Shown: piece after piece, positions 49,060-61,150 of the stretch
How positions within the stretch are numbered: the first letter of the stretch is position 1
Layout of the letters: each line of letters begins with the position of its first letter
From: Ptiloglossa arizonensis
Lineage: Eukaryota; Arthropoda; Insecta; Hymenoptera; Colletidae
Length of the DNA: 64,000 nucleotides
Direction: 5' to 3'
Assembly: GCF_051014685.1 (NCBI RefSeq)
Contig: NC_135055.1
Span: 13,876,001 to 13,940,000 of the forward strand
The notes under the pieces: generated by a model
Told to the model about the DNA's origin: nothing
Seen by the model: the letters and a program-made list of their open reading frames with translations, nothing else
The model's database searches: none
Position numbers and translations under genes: made by a program

Positions 49060-51562
49060 TATTTTGTATAGTTGTCACTTACACAATAATAAGCAAACAT
49101 ATATTTTAGTCGAGATTCAATTTAAATAACGTAATATTATTTCAATAGAATCAATATATCATCAGCGATATATCATCTGTATTTGTTCAAACATGGTTCT
49201 AGTACTGTTGCAGACATTCTTCTTTGCCGAAGTTACACTTGATAAAAGAGTACAACTATTTTAAAATTTTTGTTCGTGATTATATTGATCCCAAAACTGA
49301 TTTTTAACTTTCTATGTTTACATATAAACTTAGAATAGTCACAGCGATGTGTTTAAATTCATAGACATAAAAACGACTACTTAGGAACGCAAAAAGATTG
49401 TTAGAGAGAAAGGTTTCTCATAATTACTAATAAATGTAACTAAACAAATTTCTATGATAAAATAGTAAACGAAATTATTTTGAGACAATAAAAAAATATA
49501 CGCAGTCTGAAAATATGCAAATTTTCCTGGAAAAATGATAAATACACCATCAAATTCCTGTCTTCAATTCTCAATAAAGTGACAAAGTATTAATAGTTAA
49601 TAGAATTTTTTGCCATTAATCTTTCAGTATGTTTAGTGACAAATTTTGTAATAGTACTTGAATTTCACATGTAATTTTGTTTTTTTACTCATATAGTGAT
49701 GAAAACAGAAAACTGTTTTCAATAGATAATAATGATTGAAAATTTATGTAATAAAAACAATACAATAAAATATGAGGTCTGAAGATAGTACACTGTATCG
49801 AAATATCATAGAATTAAGTAGAGAAATTGGAAATATGATGATGTATTTGTGAAAAACAATTGCTAGAAATGAAATATGCTACCATAAAAATTTTATTTTA
49901 TTTACAGTTTTTGTTTATCGATTAAAAACGACTTTTCGTATTTTTCATAGATCAACGAAACAATAACATTACATAGTCCAATATGTGCAAATAACAGAAA
50001 ACCTAATTATGCGAACTTAATATAAACGATAAATTATTTGTAAAACATAAAGAGGATTTTATATATTAAACGATAAAAAAGGAACCAATGATTATCGGGA
50101 AAGTATTCTTTTTCCTTCGCTCGTCACACATCCGTAAAATAATATTTAGCTGTGAAACTTCATATTTTCTGATACTGTGCTTGTAATAAAGCTATAAAGT
50201 AAAAAACTAGGGAACTTATTTAATAAAGTAAATCATATGTCGCTATTAAATAGCAACAATACAATACAAAATTGCATAGAGTAAAATATTTTACACAACT
50301 CACAGATTTGAGCACCTATGTTAATTTAAGAATCATTATTTTTTCTATATAATTATACAATTTTGCAACTGATGTTATATTTTTTTCATTGTTCTACTGG
50401 TTTAACATTTCTGAATAGTTAGCAACATAAAATTGCCAGAAATATTAAATTATTCACAATTGTAACAGCGATGTAGTCCATCAGTCTTTCTCTCATTTCT
50501 ATGTCTGTCATGGTTCATTTCTTTATATTCATTATCATATGTATGCATACTTGTGTCTGTGGTGGTTTGAAGCACTCATGAGAAACTAAAAAACATATCT
50601 GAATATCATTTATTCTCAAGCAAGTATTTCTCTTATATTGTACATGAAACAAATTAATGTTATAGAATAAGAGGAAGAGAGCATGATGGTCCTCTTTTGA
50701 TATTGAATGTTGTGTATACATTTGTTTATATTTAAACATTACCAATTTTTGAAGTTTTCAGGATGTAGAAATAATTTGTAAATTAAACATAAAAATGTAA
50801 TGAAACATATTGTAGTTTCTACAATTTACAAAGTTACCCAATCTTATTATCAACACTAAAGAATGGCTCATGTTATTTTATACACTATGAATGAAGAAGT
50901 ATCTATAATGATGTAAGTGCTCTCCTGGTTTCTCAAATTATATTACTGTTCAACAATTGGATGCGTTCAATTATAAACATTTGGTTTAGAATTATGAATT
51001 TTGTAAATTACATGCTTGCACAGAAATATCAATCACTTAAATTTCAATTTTAAAAGGGTGGTTAGACCACCCACAGACACTGGTGGTAGAACATTTTGTT
51101 TTCTACCTTTGAATCAGTACTTTCTCTTTTTTAATAATTTCTTCTAATTCCACGTTAATCAATGACTCATGTAAAAGTTAACATAATCACCACTTGGCAT
51201 CACTTCATCAGAGTAACTTTTTCTAACAACGTGCCGTATGTAATCAAGCAATATCAGTGTACAGCATTATAATTACTGCTTCGTTTATGTTTCGTAGCAG
51301 TTTTTTTATTTTATTACAAATTATAATTATCTTTATATTACTTGCATGCAATTAATCATATCAAATGCAGTTATTTTTTTTTGAACGAAAGTGCTCAGAT
51401 AAAAATAAGAATATTGAAATTAAATTTACAATTACATAAGGGGTAAAGACACTTTTACATATTTCTTCTCTAAAAAATTTGTGTTTCTAAGCGAAACAGT
51501 TTTGTACAGCAAAATATGTTTTATGTATTGTAATTCTGTTAACAATACCAAATAGATTTGTT

Positions 51563-51738
51563 TTTATTTAATAAATTAATGGTGAATATAATCAAATTTG
51601 AAATACAAATAAAGTCATTTGCGCATATATCTACTATTATTGCTCTAAAACTACAGCACTGATAAACGGATCCAAAATGTTGATCATTGTGTACAATTTT
51701 TCTTCATCACAGGGTATAGTGAATTTAAGTATACCACC
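51563..51738 (-). other. Extra 3' exon with a 33-codon protein-like frame and poly(A) signal
   Basis: On the minus strand gctttattttag gives a good acceptor before 51,738, and it can pair with the strong GTAAGT donor at 51,916, four bases past the TMCC stop. The exon is open from its first base to TAA at 51,637, reading GGILKFTIPCDEEKLYTMI and then DPFISAVVLEQ. An AATAAA follows at 51,568-51,563. In the main TMCC frame this exon would be 3' UTR. Its open frame is reached only if the preceding exon is read in the +1 frame, where no ATG is found. It may be a spliced 3' UTR or the terminal exon of a different transcript; I do not recognise the peptide. Confidence 0.5.
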
Positions 51739-51920
51739 CTAAAATAAAGCTAATTTATTTACTATACTTTAAATAAAATTGGAGATCAGATTAGTTGGAA
51801 TATAAATTAAAATTAAATCATTAAAAGACATCAACGATATGATATAACTTTACATACTTTAAAAATTACTTCATATTTAGTTTTCGTAAATATTAGAAAA
51901 ATAATAAAGTACTTACGATG

Positions 51921-54900
51921 CTACTTAAGCGTCTGTTTAAGATGGCGCATGAGGCGACTGCCAACGTCGTGTACCTCAGGCCATTGTTTGAGCACGAACA
52001 CTATGCCCAGTACAACAATCACAGTCGTTAGTATGCGCACCCTGCACATGAAACAATGAGGCTTAGTACAGCTGTAACAGAAATGCAAAAACAAAATAAA
52101 ACAAATATGATAATAAGCATAATCCAAACAAGCATGGTTTATTTTAAGTAAATGTTTTAATCCTTTGTTTTGAGTTCAGTTTAATATACAAAATATAATT
52201 GTTTATACCTAAAAGCATATAAGTATTTAATTGTGTACGAAAAACATAACTTAGTATGAAAATAATACTAAGTTGCATAAGTTTGACCTACATTCTGTAT
52301 TTAAACTTTAAAGTAAACTTTTTTTTGTACAACTTACATAATTAATTTTATCACATTTGTCTAATTTATGATAAATTCGTTATCAATGGTAAATATTTTC
52401 ATTTCTATATTTGTTTCAATTATTGGAATTGTACAATTTGTTTACTTATATATTTCTAGGTATAAACAGTCATAATTTGTATATTAAAGATAACCCAAAG
52501 TAAAGGTCAAAAAGTTTATTTAAAACAAACTACGCTCGAGTTGACTATATTTATTATAATATTTATTTCGAATATGAAAAACAATGTATGTGCTTAAATT
52601 TTTAACAAAATAAAACAAAAATTAAAATCTGATGGCAATATATGCTATGAAGAATTAAGAATAAGGATGTATATGAAAACAGAAAATGTTAAGAAAAATG
52701 ATGTCATACAAATATATATAAATATAAGATCTTTTATAGCAACTCCCCTTATAAGAATGAAAATAAAGCCATTTCATAAGATCTTCATGACCACATCAAT
52801 AATACTCTTTTGAAGTAGTTTAAAATAAGAAATAACTATACCTGGTCCTAAGGAAAGGCATCATTATACCAGCACCCGTTGCAACAAGGAGTAGAATAAC
52901 TTGCAACACTGTTAATACTACATTTATGAGTTTTACAACCAATGCTCTTGCATTGCTATTATCTAAACCTTCCAAAGTGACATACTGCTGGTGCTGCTGT
53001 TGTTGATGTTCCATAGTAGAAATTTTAGTTTGATAACTTTCCAACATTTCGTGTATGTCTCTTAAACGATCTTCACTTTGATATCGTACTTTTTCTTCCA
53101 TATCAGTTATAGCTTGTTTCAAATTTTCTACTTCGTTTTGATGCAGTTCAGTCAGATCATTAATTTGTTCTTCCAAACGCTCGCTTCTAAAACGTTCCTC
53201 TTGCAAAGCATGGGAAAGAAATGTTACCTCTTGTTGCAAAGTCTAAAATTATTTAATAATGAGATTAACTGCAAGTTAACAAAGTATGTAAAACAGTTTG
53301 AGAGTACTGAAATAATGGATAGATTTTTCTAAATTTTTAGTATTATAGGGAACAAACCTTTAAGCTTTCTAATTTTTCTCTCATCCGATCAAGATTTTCT
53401 CTGTGCTCTTTTAATTCCGAGAAAATAGATTTAAGACTAAGTGCAGCATTATTACTGTGACATGTGTGTGCTTGTCGTCTACTACCAGGTCCACTTTCAC
53501 TTGTAACACTAGAACACTCTGAACCTTCTTCGGATGGAAATTTTATCCCTGCTGCACTATGAGTAGATCCTAAACTACATCCACCGGGAAGTGTAGCTGA
53601 TCCATGATGTGCCTTTTCATCTTCAACACTAGCGTTATCTCCATTACCTGCACGCGGTGTATCGTTTACATAAAAAGTCGAGCCATCTGCAGGGACACAG
53701 ATGTCGCAAGTTAGAATGTTATCCAATACCAAATTATTCGCCTTTGTTTAACAGCTAATTTATCTATTTAGGTCTTCATACTAAAATATTTCTGTCATCC
53801 TATGCGACTGATATGTTATTGTAAACCTTATGATTATTTATAATTTAAAACTGTTTCATTGTATATGCAACTTTATGTCGGTTATAGACTACTTTGTTAC
53901 ATAATTATTTTTTTCTTATAGTTTATATTTTTGGAAGATATCTCACTCTCAATAAAATTTAACTGCATTTGGCAGATGTATTGGATAACTAATATCAAAG
54001 AAAGCAAATATTTGATTTATGGAAGCCACTAAAAAGTACAAGGTAAAATTAGTAAATAACAAAACAGTAATAAAAGTATAAAGCTTATAATATGTAAACA
54101 CAACATTCTGATATTAAAATTGTTTTATAGATTAAATGTTTATACAAGCAAAATTATTTTTTTATAATTTAAAATAAAGTACAATAATAATATTAGCAAT
54201 TTAAATAACTAAATTTATAAGAAAATTAAAATACACATGGTACATACATCACAAATTGGGATGTTTGCAAACATTAAAAAGGAAGAAACATTGTATAACA
54301 TAGAAGAATATAAGAAAATATAGGAGAAACACTGAGCCAAAATATTACTTACTACTCTCAACTGCCATGACAGCACAAAATATTAAATGATATTTATCCT
54401 TCGATTATAGATGAACACAAGATTAAAATACTTTTTAAAGTGTATTTACATTTACGTTGATAAATAAATTAAAATGTGCATACTACTGCTTGTAAGATTA
54501 TTGTTTATTAGCATAAAGCAACATATACTTGTGAGAGTGCTTTTTAAACATAAAATTTTACTCGACATTTTGTATAGCAAACTTTATTTGTAAGTCAAAT
54601 AATAGAATAAAATTGGAATTATACAATATCATGTTAAATAAATAAAGCAGTTTATAATAAAGTTTACTCACGTGACAAGGTATTTATATTATCAGCACTA
54701 CCAAATTTGTTTTTAATTAAGTGTGCAAATTCCCTTGGTTTTGACATTACACTTCTGAAACATTTAAAGAAAGAGGTAATTAGAAGCATTACCTTCATAA
54801 AAAATATTTTTTTAAACAATCAATTAATTTACATGATAATTTACAATTTCTAGATTATAATGACAAATGAAATAAACAAAAATTTCTGCTTTGTTTGCAT

Positions 54901-57261
54901 TACAATTTCAATGAATATGTGAATGTTTATTTGGTAAAATAACAATACCTAAAAGCAGAATTATAAGAAAACATATAAATTGGGAAAAGTGTTAAGAATA
55001 TTATTTTAAAATCTATTTTCACACGAACACTCACCCTGAAAAACCAGTGATTCCATCTCTGATATTGCCACCCACGTTTCTGGAAGTGAGTCTTAAATTA
55101 GATGAAGATATCATTCTCTATACTTAGAAGAATAAAAGATGTATTAAAAAAGGAATAAATAACAAAACAAGAATTTTTATTGAACTAATAGTGCATGAAA
55201 TAGTACTATTAGTTATTGTTAAATTGAAAATTGACTTATTACATAGCATGTTATATTAACTTTTTATTATTCTAATATTAAAACATTAATATTACAAACA
55301 AAACTTAGTATCAACTTAAAATTGATCAATGCTAAAGAATGCTTCTAAATATCTAGAACACAAATAGTGATATCTTTATATATATGTCAATTATATAAGT
55401 ATAGTAGCTACATTAGTAAATTAAATATACGTACGCGTCAATAAATATAACCTTTTTACTACTGCACTAAGTTAATTGAAAAATTGTACATATTACTAAG
55501 AAAGGAAAAATATACTTACTTAAGCCCTTGTCCCATGTCACGAAGCACTTCTCGAGGTTGTCTGTGACTTGTAGGTGCGCCATTTAATTCATAATGTTTT
55601 AACTTTTTTGTATAACTCTCCAATTTTTTTTGAAGTTGAGAAATACTGTGCGCTGATTTTTGATTCTTTTTCTCAAAGACTGCCTTGATTCTAGTAAGTT
55701 GTTGCTTATCTGCATTAGCAGCTAACTTCAAATATTCATTAACATTTTCTGAAAGAAAATACACTATTTAACGTTTTGAATACATAGATTTGATAAAATT
55801 GGCAATTATTTTGTGTTATATGTTATCATAATTTAGAAAATTATCTTAAGGTTCTACTTGACAGCAATTATGCATTATGTTAATTAACTGCTAATCTTAA
55901 AAAATTACCATCACGCGTGGTTTGTTCTATTCTTATAAGCTCTCGCGTTTTAGCAATTTTACTTTGAATGTGCTCAATAGCTTGACAAACACGAGCTGCA
56001 CTTGAATCAACATCATCAGTGATTAATTCAGAGGAGCCATTTGATAGGAACGATTGTGTTGCATGATATTGTTCCTGTAAATAAATTAAATATCATAATA
56101 GTATATATAGTAGTATACTTAATTCACAAATAATAAAAGTAATATGGAATAATGTGACATAAATTGTAACAAACAAAACACATTTCTTCGTGTAGAATAT
56201 TTCATAACGTTTAGTTTGTGATTTCAGTTCTGAATACTTAAAGACTGAGATGTTCAATTTTGAAGCCACTCAGAAAATGATGCAAATAACTCCATTCTTT
56301 AACCTATAACCCTGATTATACAGTTATAGTTGATGACCTTGCAATGCAGTGTAATTGTTACTGCATGTACAATAGCATCGCATTGCATAAGCAACTTTAT
56401 ATAAGACTGTATAATTATATTTATTATTGCAGTAAATATTAAAAAGAATACTATTACAAATTTTATATTTCTCTAATGTATTTACTTTATCATGCATAAA
56501 AATACTTTTATTATTAGAACTAAACTAAACTTATATGAAACCATCAAAGCCTAATAAACAAATTATTTAAAACCAAGAAGATTATTAAAATACACAATAT
56601 ATTAAATGGCTTTGAAACTTTTAGAAACTGAAGATGTTTTAAAATAAGTTAGATACATACTCCCTCATCATCAGTTGGTGGGTGAATATTTGGCACAAAC
56701 TCATCTGATTCGGCAGTGATTAAATTGGTATTTGGTTCATCCATAGCATCTCCTACTCGAAACACAGTTCCTGGTGATTTTTGCCTACTACCTTTCATGC
56801 TGATAGTACCTCCACCACCACTACTTCCACTGCCTGTACTACCCTCCCCTGTTTGGGAACTGCGAAGTCAAATTTAATTTTGTACTGTTCTCCTTTTATT
56901 TACTTTATAGCTTTAGCTTAACTTTTTTTTGTTTAGCAACTTAATTTTCATATTTGTAAGAACAAAATTATTGTATATTGTATCATTAGGTACATGGTAC
57001 CAAAGCATAAGCTTCTGAACTTTTCAGTTTCATGTAAAATACTATAAAAAAATAAAAAAGTTTAATCTTAATCTATGCAAACATGTATATTAAAATGCTA
57101 TATCTAAAATAAATCAGATCTTACAATGAAGCATTACGTGCTTTCGGTGTACGATCCAAACTAGCTGGTAATTGTTGAGGTGAAGTTAATGTATTTCCTC
57201 TGTTGGGTGATGCACTGCGTGAACTATTCTTACTTGAAGCGGTTACCATCAAACTAGCCAT
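51921..57261 (-). CDS. TMCC-family transmembrane and coiled-coil protein, nine coding exons, 573 aa
   Basis: Minus-strand coding exons: 57261-57125, 56859-56661, 56074-55909, 55748-55520, 55091-55035, 54754-54672, 53686-53358, 53242-52842, 52041-51921, with consistent phases. A Ser/Gly-rich N-terminus (1-112) is followed by conserved blocks typical of TMCC1-3: [16 protein letters not shown] (169-) with FEKKNQKSA coiled coil, [21 protein letters not shown] (266-), coiled coil 380-485 ([17 protein letters not shown]), then two C-terminal hydrophobic segments at about 505-530 and 536-553. TMCC proteins are ER membrane proteins, and the fly member is known as Dementin (TMCC2 orthologue). The start is the first ATG of exon 57270-57125, because the upstream leader has stops in the only compatible phase. 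The acceptor at 55,091 is the least certain border. Confidence 0.9.
54353..54368 (-). CDS. Alternative first coding exon of the TMCC gene (MAVES)
   Basis: On the minus strand ATG at 54,368 starts MAVES and ends with one base before GTAAGTAAT. The phase exactly matches the acceptor of the exon at 53,686. The product would start [14 protein letters not shown] and contain only the second coiled coil and membrane segments, about 289 residues. Vertebrate TMCC genes also use several first exons. The promoter would lie in the AT-rich DNA just above 54,370. Confidence 0.5.
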
Positions 57262-57270
57262 TCCCTTTTT

Positions 57271-59470
57271 CTGGAAAAATTGTTGTCTAACTTTGTTATT
57301 ACTATATTTTTATTAAATTTATGAATTCATTTATGAATATTATATATACAAGGTGTACTACAGTGAGTAGTAAAAATGAAGTAATATGGTATATAAAAGT
57401 AAAAACAAAATGAGGAGTGTTAATTTTAAAATTAATCTAAAATTACTTTTACAAAATAAAATTATATACAAAGTATTCTATATTATTAATATACTTTTGA
57501 ATAGAGAATCCTCTCCTTGTTTGCACCACTCACTTTAGGACATGTTGCATAGATAAATTGTTATTTCGGGGAAAAAAAAAACCAAAAAACAAAAAGAAAA
57601 CAACAAAGAAACAAACAAAACTGTCTTTAACAAATCTGTTAAAGAGTATAGCATGTGAAAAGAAAAGTAATATAGCATTTCTTATTATAAGTATTTGTAA
57701 GTTGATATTAATTTATAACATAACTCACTTTAAAGCATTGTGTCGGATTGTTAATTTGTAAATTATCATTATCATGTCCATAAGTACAAAATATGTATTC
57801 TTTATCATATCTTATCATAATCTACAAAGACATGTTTTATAAGATATTATCAAAACCAAACATACTTGTTCTTTCAAATCTGATTTAATTGTATGAAATA
57901 AACAAAGAATATTTATCGAGAAAATAATTTATAAATCAATGTAATCCAAAATTATAATTCATATTTCATTCACCAATTTTATCCATCATAATTTTGAACC
58001 AACAAAAATATAAAAAGTATATATTTAAATGATAAAATTAACAAATTATAAAATAAATAATTCCATTTCACTTGCTATCCATATATCTATTTTAAGCTAG
58101 AATTTTCTCTGAGGGTAACACTATCTAATCTAAACTTTGTCTACATATATATGGATTATACTTGTCCCAAAATAGTATATTGAATACTTGAGTTAAATAG
58201 GATTCTGAATGGTTTCTTTAGAACAAAATATATTTTAATTTAACGATTTGATTATAAAGTAATTAATACTAGTAATGAAAGTAATTATTATATTATTTTT
58301 ATAATTACAAAAGCAATAATATATTACATTGTTCTCTCCACAATCATAATTAAAAAGTATATCAAAAGTAATATAAAAAAAGTTTTTTTTTTTTTCAAAT
58401 GAAATAATAAATAAGTCATTCAATTAAAAAATGTACTACTCTATTAAAAAAAACTCTGAAAGAGACTGTGAGACAGTTCTTTTACATTGTATCACCTTTA
58501 ACCCAATCCTTTAACTGATGAATCATTCTTATCATCATAATTAGACTATCGGCATTGCTTCTTTATGACCAACACATTACGCGGAGAAAACACGAACAAT
58601 GTAGAATAACAGATAGTACAAAATTGAATGGGTTCGTAAGTATTGAACGTTAAAAAAATTAATACATAATTAACATTAATTATGGCATACGCCAATAATG
58701 TTAAGTGCGAAATATAACCGATACATCGAAAGTAATAATAATTAAAAAGATTAAAATATATCGGAAAACGTACACAATTGAATTTAATATTAAATATTTA
58801 TTTTATATATATTAAACGCAATGTAATAATTAAATAAAATAGTTTGAACTTGTTTTGCACACTTTCGTTTCGTTAGATGAAATTCCTGTCGCGGTATATA
58901 GTGAAATATAGATAAAAAAATACACATGCATTCTTTAGGATTCAATGGAACTTTGAGGAAAGAACAAATGTAAATACAAAATATACAAGAAAATGTTTAA
59001 AAAATTTTGCAGCGAATGACACAAATCCCGCTATACAACGGATTTTATGTAATCTAAGTATTTGTAACGGAAATAACAAGGTAATTTCAATCAGTTATAA
59101 AATATGTAAAACAAAAAGTTTTTAAAAAACTGTTTTATTTTGAACTATTACTTTATTGGAAAATTATGTAGTCATGTTAGAGAAATAATAAAAATGAGGA
59201 ACTTTTAAATACACATGTACGTATATCGAATGAAAATTGATGATGTTCAACAACCTGTACTCTGTGATATTACGTTACTATTGAGATCCATTTCTGCACG
59301 TATGATACCACTTACAATTGTGTATGTTCAAAAGAGATATAGGAGGCGATCGTCCCACCCCTTTCACACTGATATTGTGAAATAGGGTACGACCATGGAA
59401 TAAAAACAAATGATCTGTCAAAATTCGGCGGTAGTTTGACACTCGATTTACAAAAATATTCGTGACTTAC
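57271..59470 (-). other. TMCC 5' intron, AT-rich
   Basis: This AT-rich stretch lies between the first coding exon and the GC-rich leader at 59,471. The A/T-rich frames in it are not protein-like. No additional exon could be identified. Confidence 0.55.
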
Positions 59471-59860
59471 TCTTTTTACCGCCAGCTACACGTAGCTCGT
59501 GGTTGAAGCATGTTTTGTTCGATGTAATGTCATGCAAATACACAAAGGGGGTCCTTTACTTAGTACGTTTTCTCTGTCGTTTCTGGTCAATCAAAGGATC
59601 ACCGTCGTTATCGTTTTTCACGGGCGTGTCATCGCTCACTATTCGACATCGTTACACTAGCCACTGCAATGTTAACAAATACAATACACTGTGTCGTTCC
59701 CAAGCACTTGATCGATGATAAACTCATTCAGAAACACTACGAAATGCGCACACGATGCGACACATTCGGCGAAACCGCTTCGTTACTTCACAACTCGACA
59801 GTGGAATACGCCAAACGGGGCATAGAGCAACGAACGCAGCGGAGGGGGTAAACACAACCG
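59471..59860 (-). promoter_or_regulatory. Candidate TMCC 5' UTR exon and promoter region
   Basis: A GC-richer patch in AT-rich surroundings ends on the minus strand with ggtaaaaaga before GTAAGTCACG (donor at 59,471/59,470). In the frame compatible with the next coding exon there is a TAG shortly upstream and no ATG, so the exon is read as untranslated. The 5' limit is approximate. Another minus frame ends DPLIDQKRQRKRTK before a stop, but it does not join the downstream gene. Confidence 0.5.
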
Positions 59861-60759
59861 ATATTACCACTGCACCGACTGATCTCTCGATTCCTAGGGA
59901 TATTTCCTAGGAACGTACGATTGGTCAGTATCGCATTACCGTATCCATTGCATACAGGCCTGGGTAAATTTTCGAGATAGGAGCACTTAAAATTCTATTT
60001 TAAACAGTAAACATCAAACTGTAAATGACGTAACGCGAAAAATTAAGAAATGAAAATGTTTAGATATCTATTTTCGTCACAATGCAAATAGTGATTTTCT
60101 TTCCTCTTTCAGATTAGATTATTTGAATGCTGGTTTCATGTTAAATTTATTTATTGTTTAGTAAATTCATCATATGACGTTTTCTATTTTACATTTACTT
60201 TTAATTTTCTTCTTAGGTGTTACTTCGTCGAATGCGTACATTTAGAAAATATGTTTTTCGATAATGAACAGAAGTATCTTGTCCATCACCATAATGCAAT
60301 TACGTATCATCACTTGAAAGTAGTATACATTTTATGTGATTATCGGATGGCTTTCTTTATTGACAATGTTGTACGTCATATTTAACACGGCATTGTGTGC
60401 CTTAAAAGTTTTGCCTGGTCAAGAAACTTTCTTGGCAGCATTAATCGGCTGACGTCAAAACACGAGAACATTAGAACACTTGTTACTACGTATCGAATAC
60501 GATCCTGTCCTTGCAAATTACTGCGTGCTCGGACATCTTCGACTATGTTCGGGCTAAATGAACGCTGCGCAGAGAACGCACGCATTCGACCAGTATCTAC
60601 GATTTATTTTATATTTCAAGTGATTGATTTTGAAAGGCATGCATGCAAATGATTAGATGAAAATCTTCGTATCTATCTACATATATTTGACATTGCAATG
60701 AAAGTTTCGCAACAGCTAGAAATGTATCGAAAAGTATGAAAAATTTCCATGATATATGA
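59861..60759. other. Intergenic spacer between TMCC promoter and GSKIP 3' end
   Basis: No gene is recognised. A perfect 8-base inverted repeat (TTCCTAGG, 7-base gap, CCTAGGAA) lies at 59,891-59,913 near the presumed TMCC promoter. The segment at 60,380-60,600 is less AT-rich, with open frames on both strands but no recognised domain. A minus-strand AATAAA near 60,603-60,608 could end the GSKIP transcript. Confidence 0.5.
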
Positions 60760-61113
60760 TTATTGTTCGTCACTCAATTTCTTAAGCTTGTCAAAGAGCG
60801 AATTGCCAAAAGAATTTCGGTACTGGGGACTGACAAGCCCTAATAGGCTGTAGGGCGTTTCGAAATATTCGTTCCCAGTGTTCGATGTATCGTCATGCTG
60901 ATTACCGACCACCGAAAATCCAGCACTCGATAATTCTATACAAAATTTCAAGCCCTCCAAGGTGGTTAGATTCAAATAAATAAATTGGTCGGTACTCTGC
61001 AATTTCTCCGATACTTCGATGCTCGTTACATGTTGCTTCACATCATTGATGACAGCTTGTGCTTCCTGTTTCCACTGTTCTTCGTTCAACACTTTATCCT
61101 CCTCTTCCTTCAT
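60760..61113 (-). CDS. GSKIP homologue (GSK3-interacting, PKA-anchoring protein), 117 aa
   Basis: A single-exon frame of 117 residues, against about 139 in human GSKIP. The N-terminal helix KQEAQAVINDVKQHV (15-29) corresponds to the PKA RII-binding segment of GSKIP (EAEAVVNDV in vertebrates). The centre (YLNLTTLEGLKFCIELSSAG) matches the family core. The C-terminus (YSLLGLVSPQYRNSFGN, SLFDKLKKL; about 88-113) matches the GSK3-binding amphipathic segment. By family knowledge this cytosolic scaffold tethers GSK3beta and PKA and modulates GSK3 activity. The ATG at 61,113 is preceded by an ATG at 61,150 in another frame whose reading frame ends at 61,094, overlapping the start. The gene is transcribed towards TMCC. 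Confidence 0.9.
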   Translation of the reverse strand: MKEEEDKVLNEEQWKQEAQAVINDVKQHVTSIEVSEKLQSTDQFIYLNLTTLEGLKFCIELSSAGFSVVGNQHDDTSNTGNEYFETPYSLLGLVSPQYRNSFGNSLFDKLKKLSDEQ

Positions 61114-61150
61114 TCTTTCGTCTTGGCAGCATCAACGAACAACTTTTCAT
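61094..61150 (-). promoter_or_regulatory. Overlapping upstream ORF at the GSKIP start
   Basis: Eighteen codons plus stop (starts MKSCSLMLPRRK) overlap the GSKIP start codon in another frame. If the leader is unspliced here, ribosomes initiating at it would bypass the main start, so it could lower GSKIP translation. Whether 61,150 lies within the mature leader is not known. Confidence 0.4.

Larger units (their letters stand above)
46534..51562. other. AT-rich 3' UTR/intergenic stretch, no gene recognised
   Basis: The zinc-finger gene's 3' UTR starts here, and an AATAAA at 46,570-46,575 is the first candidate polyadenylation signal. The remaining 5 kb is very AT-rich, with only short unrelated frames. 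The only structure seen is a possible short inverted-repeat element at 48,835-49,059. Confidence 0.6.
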
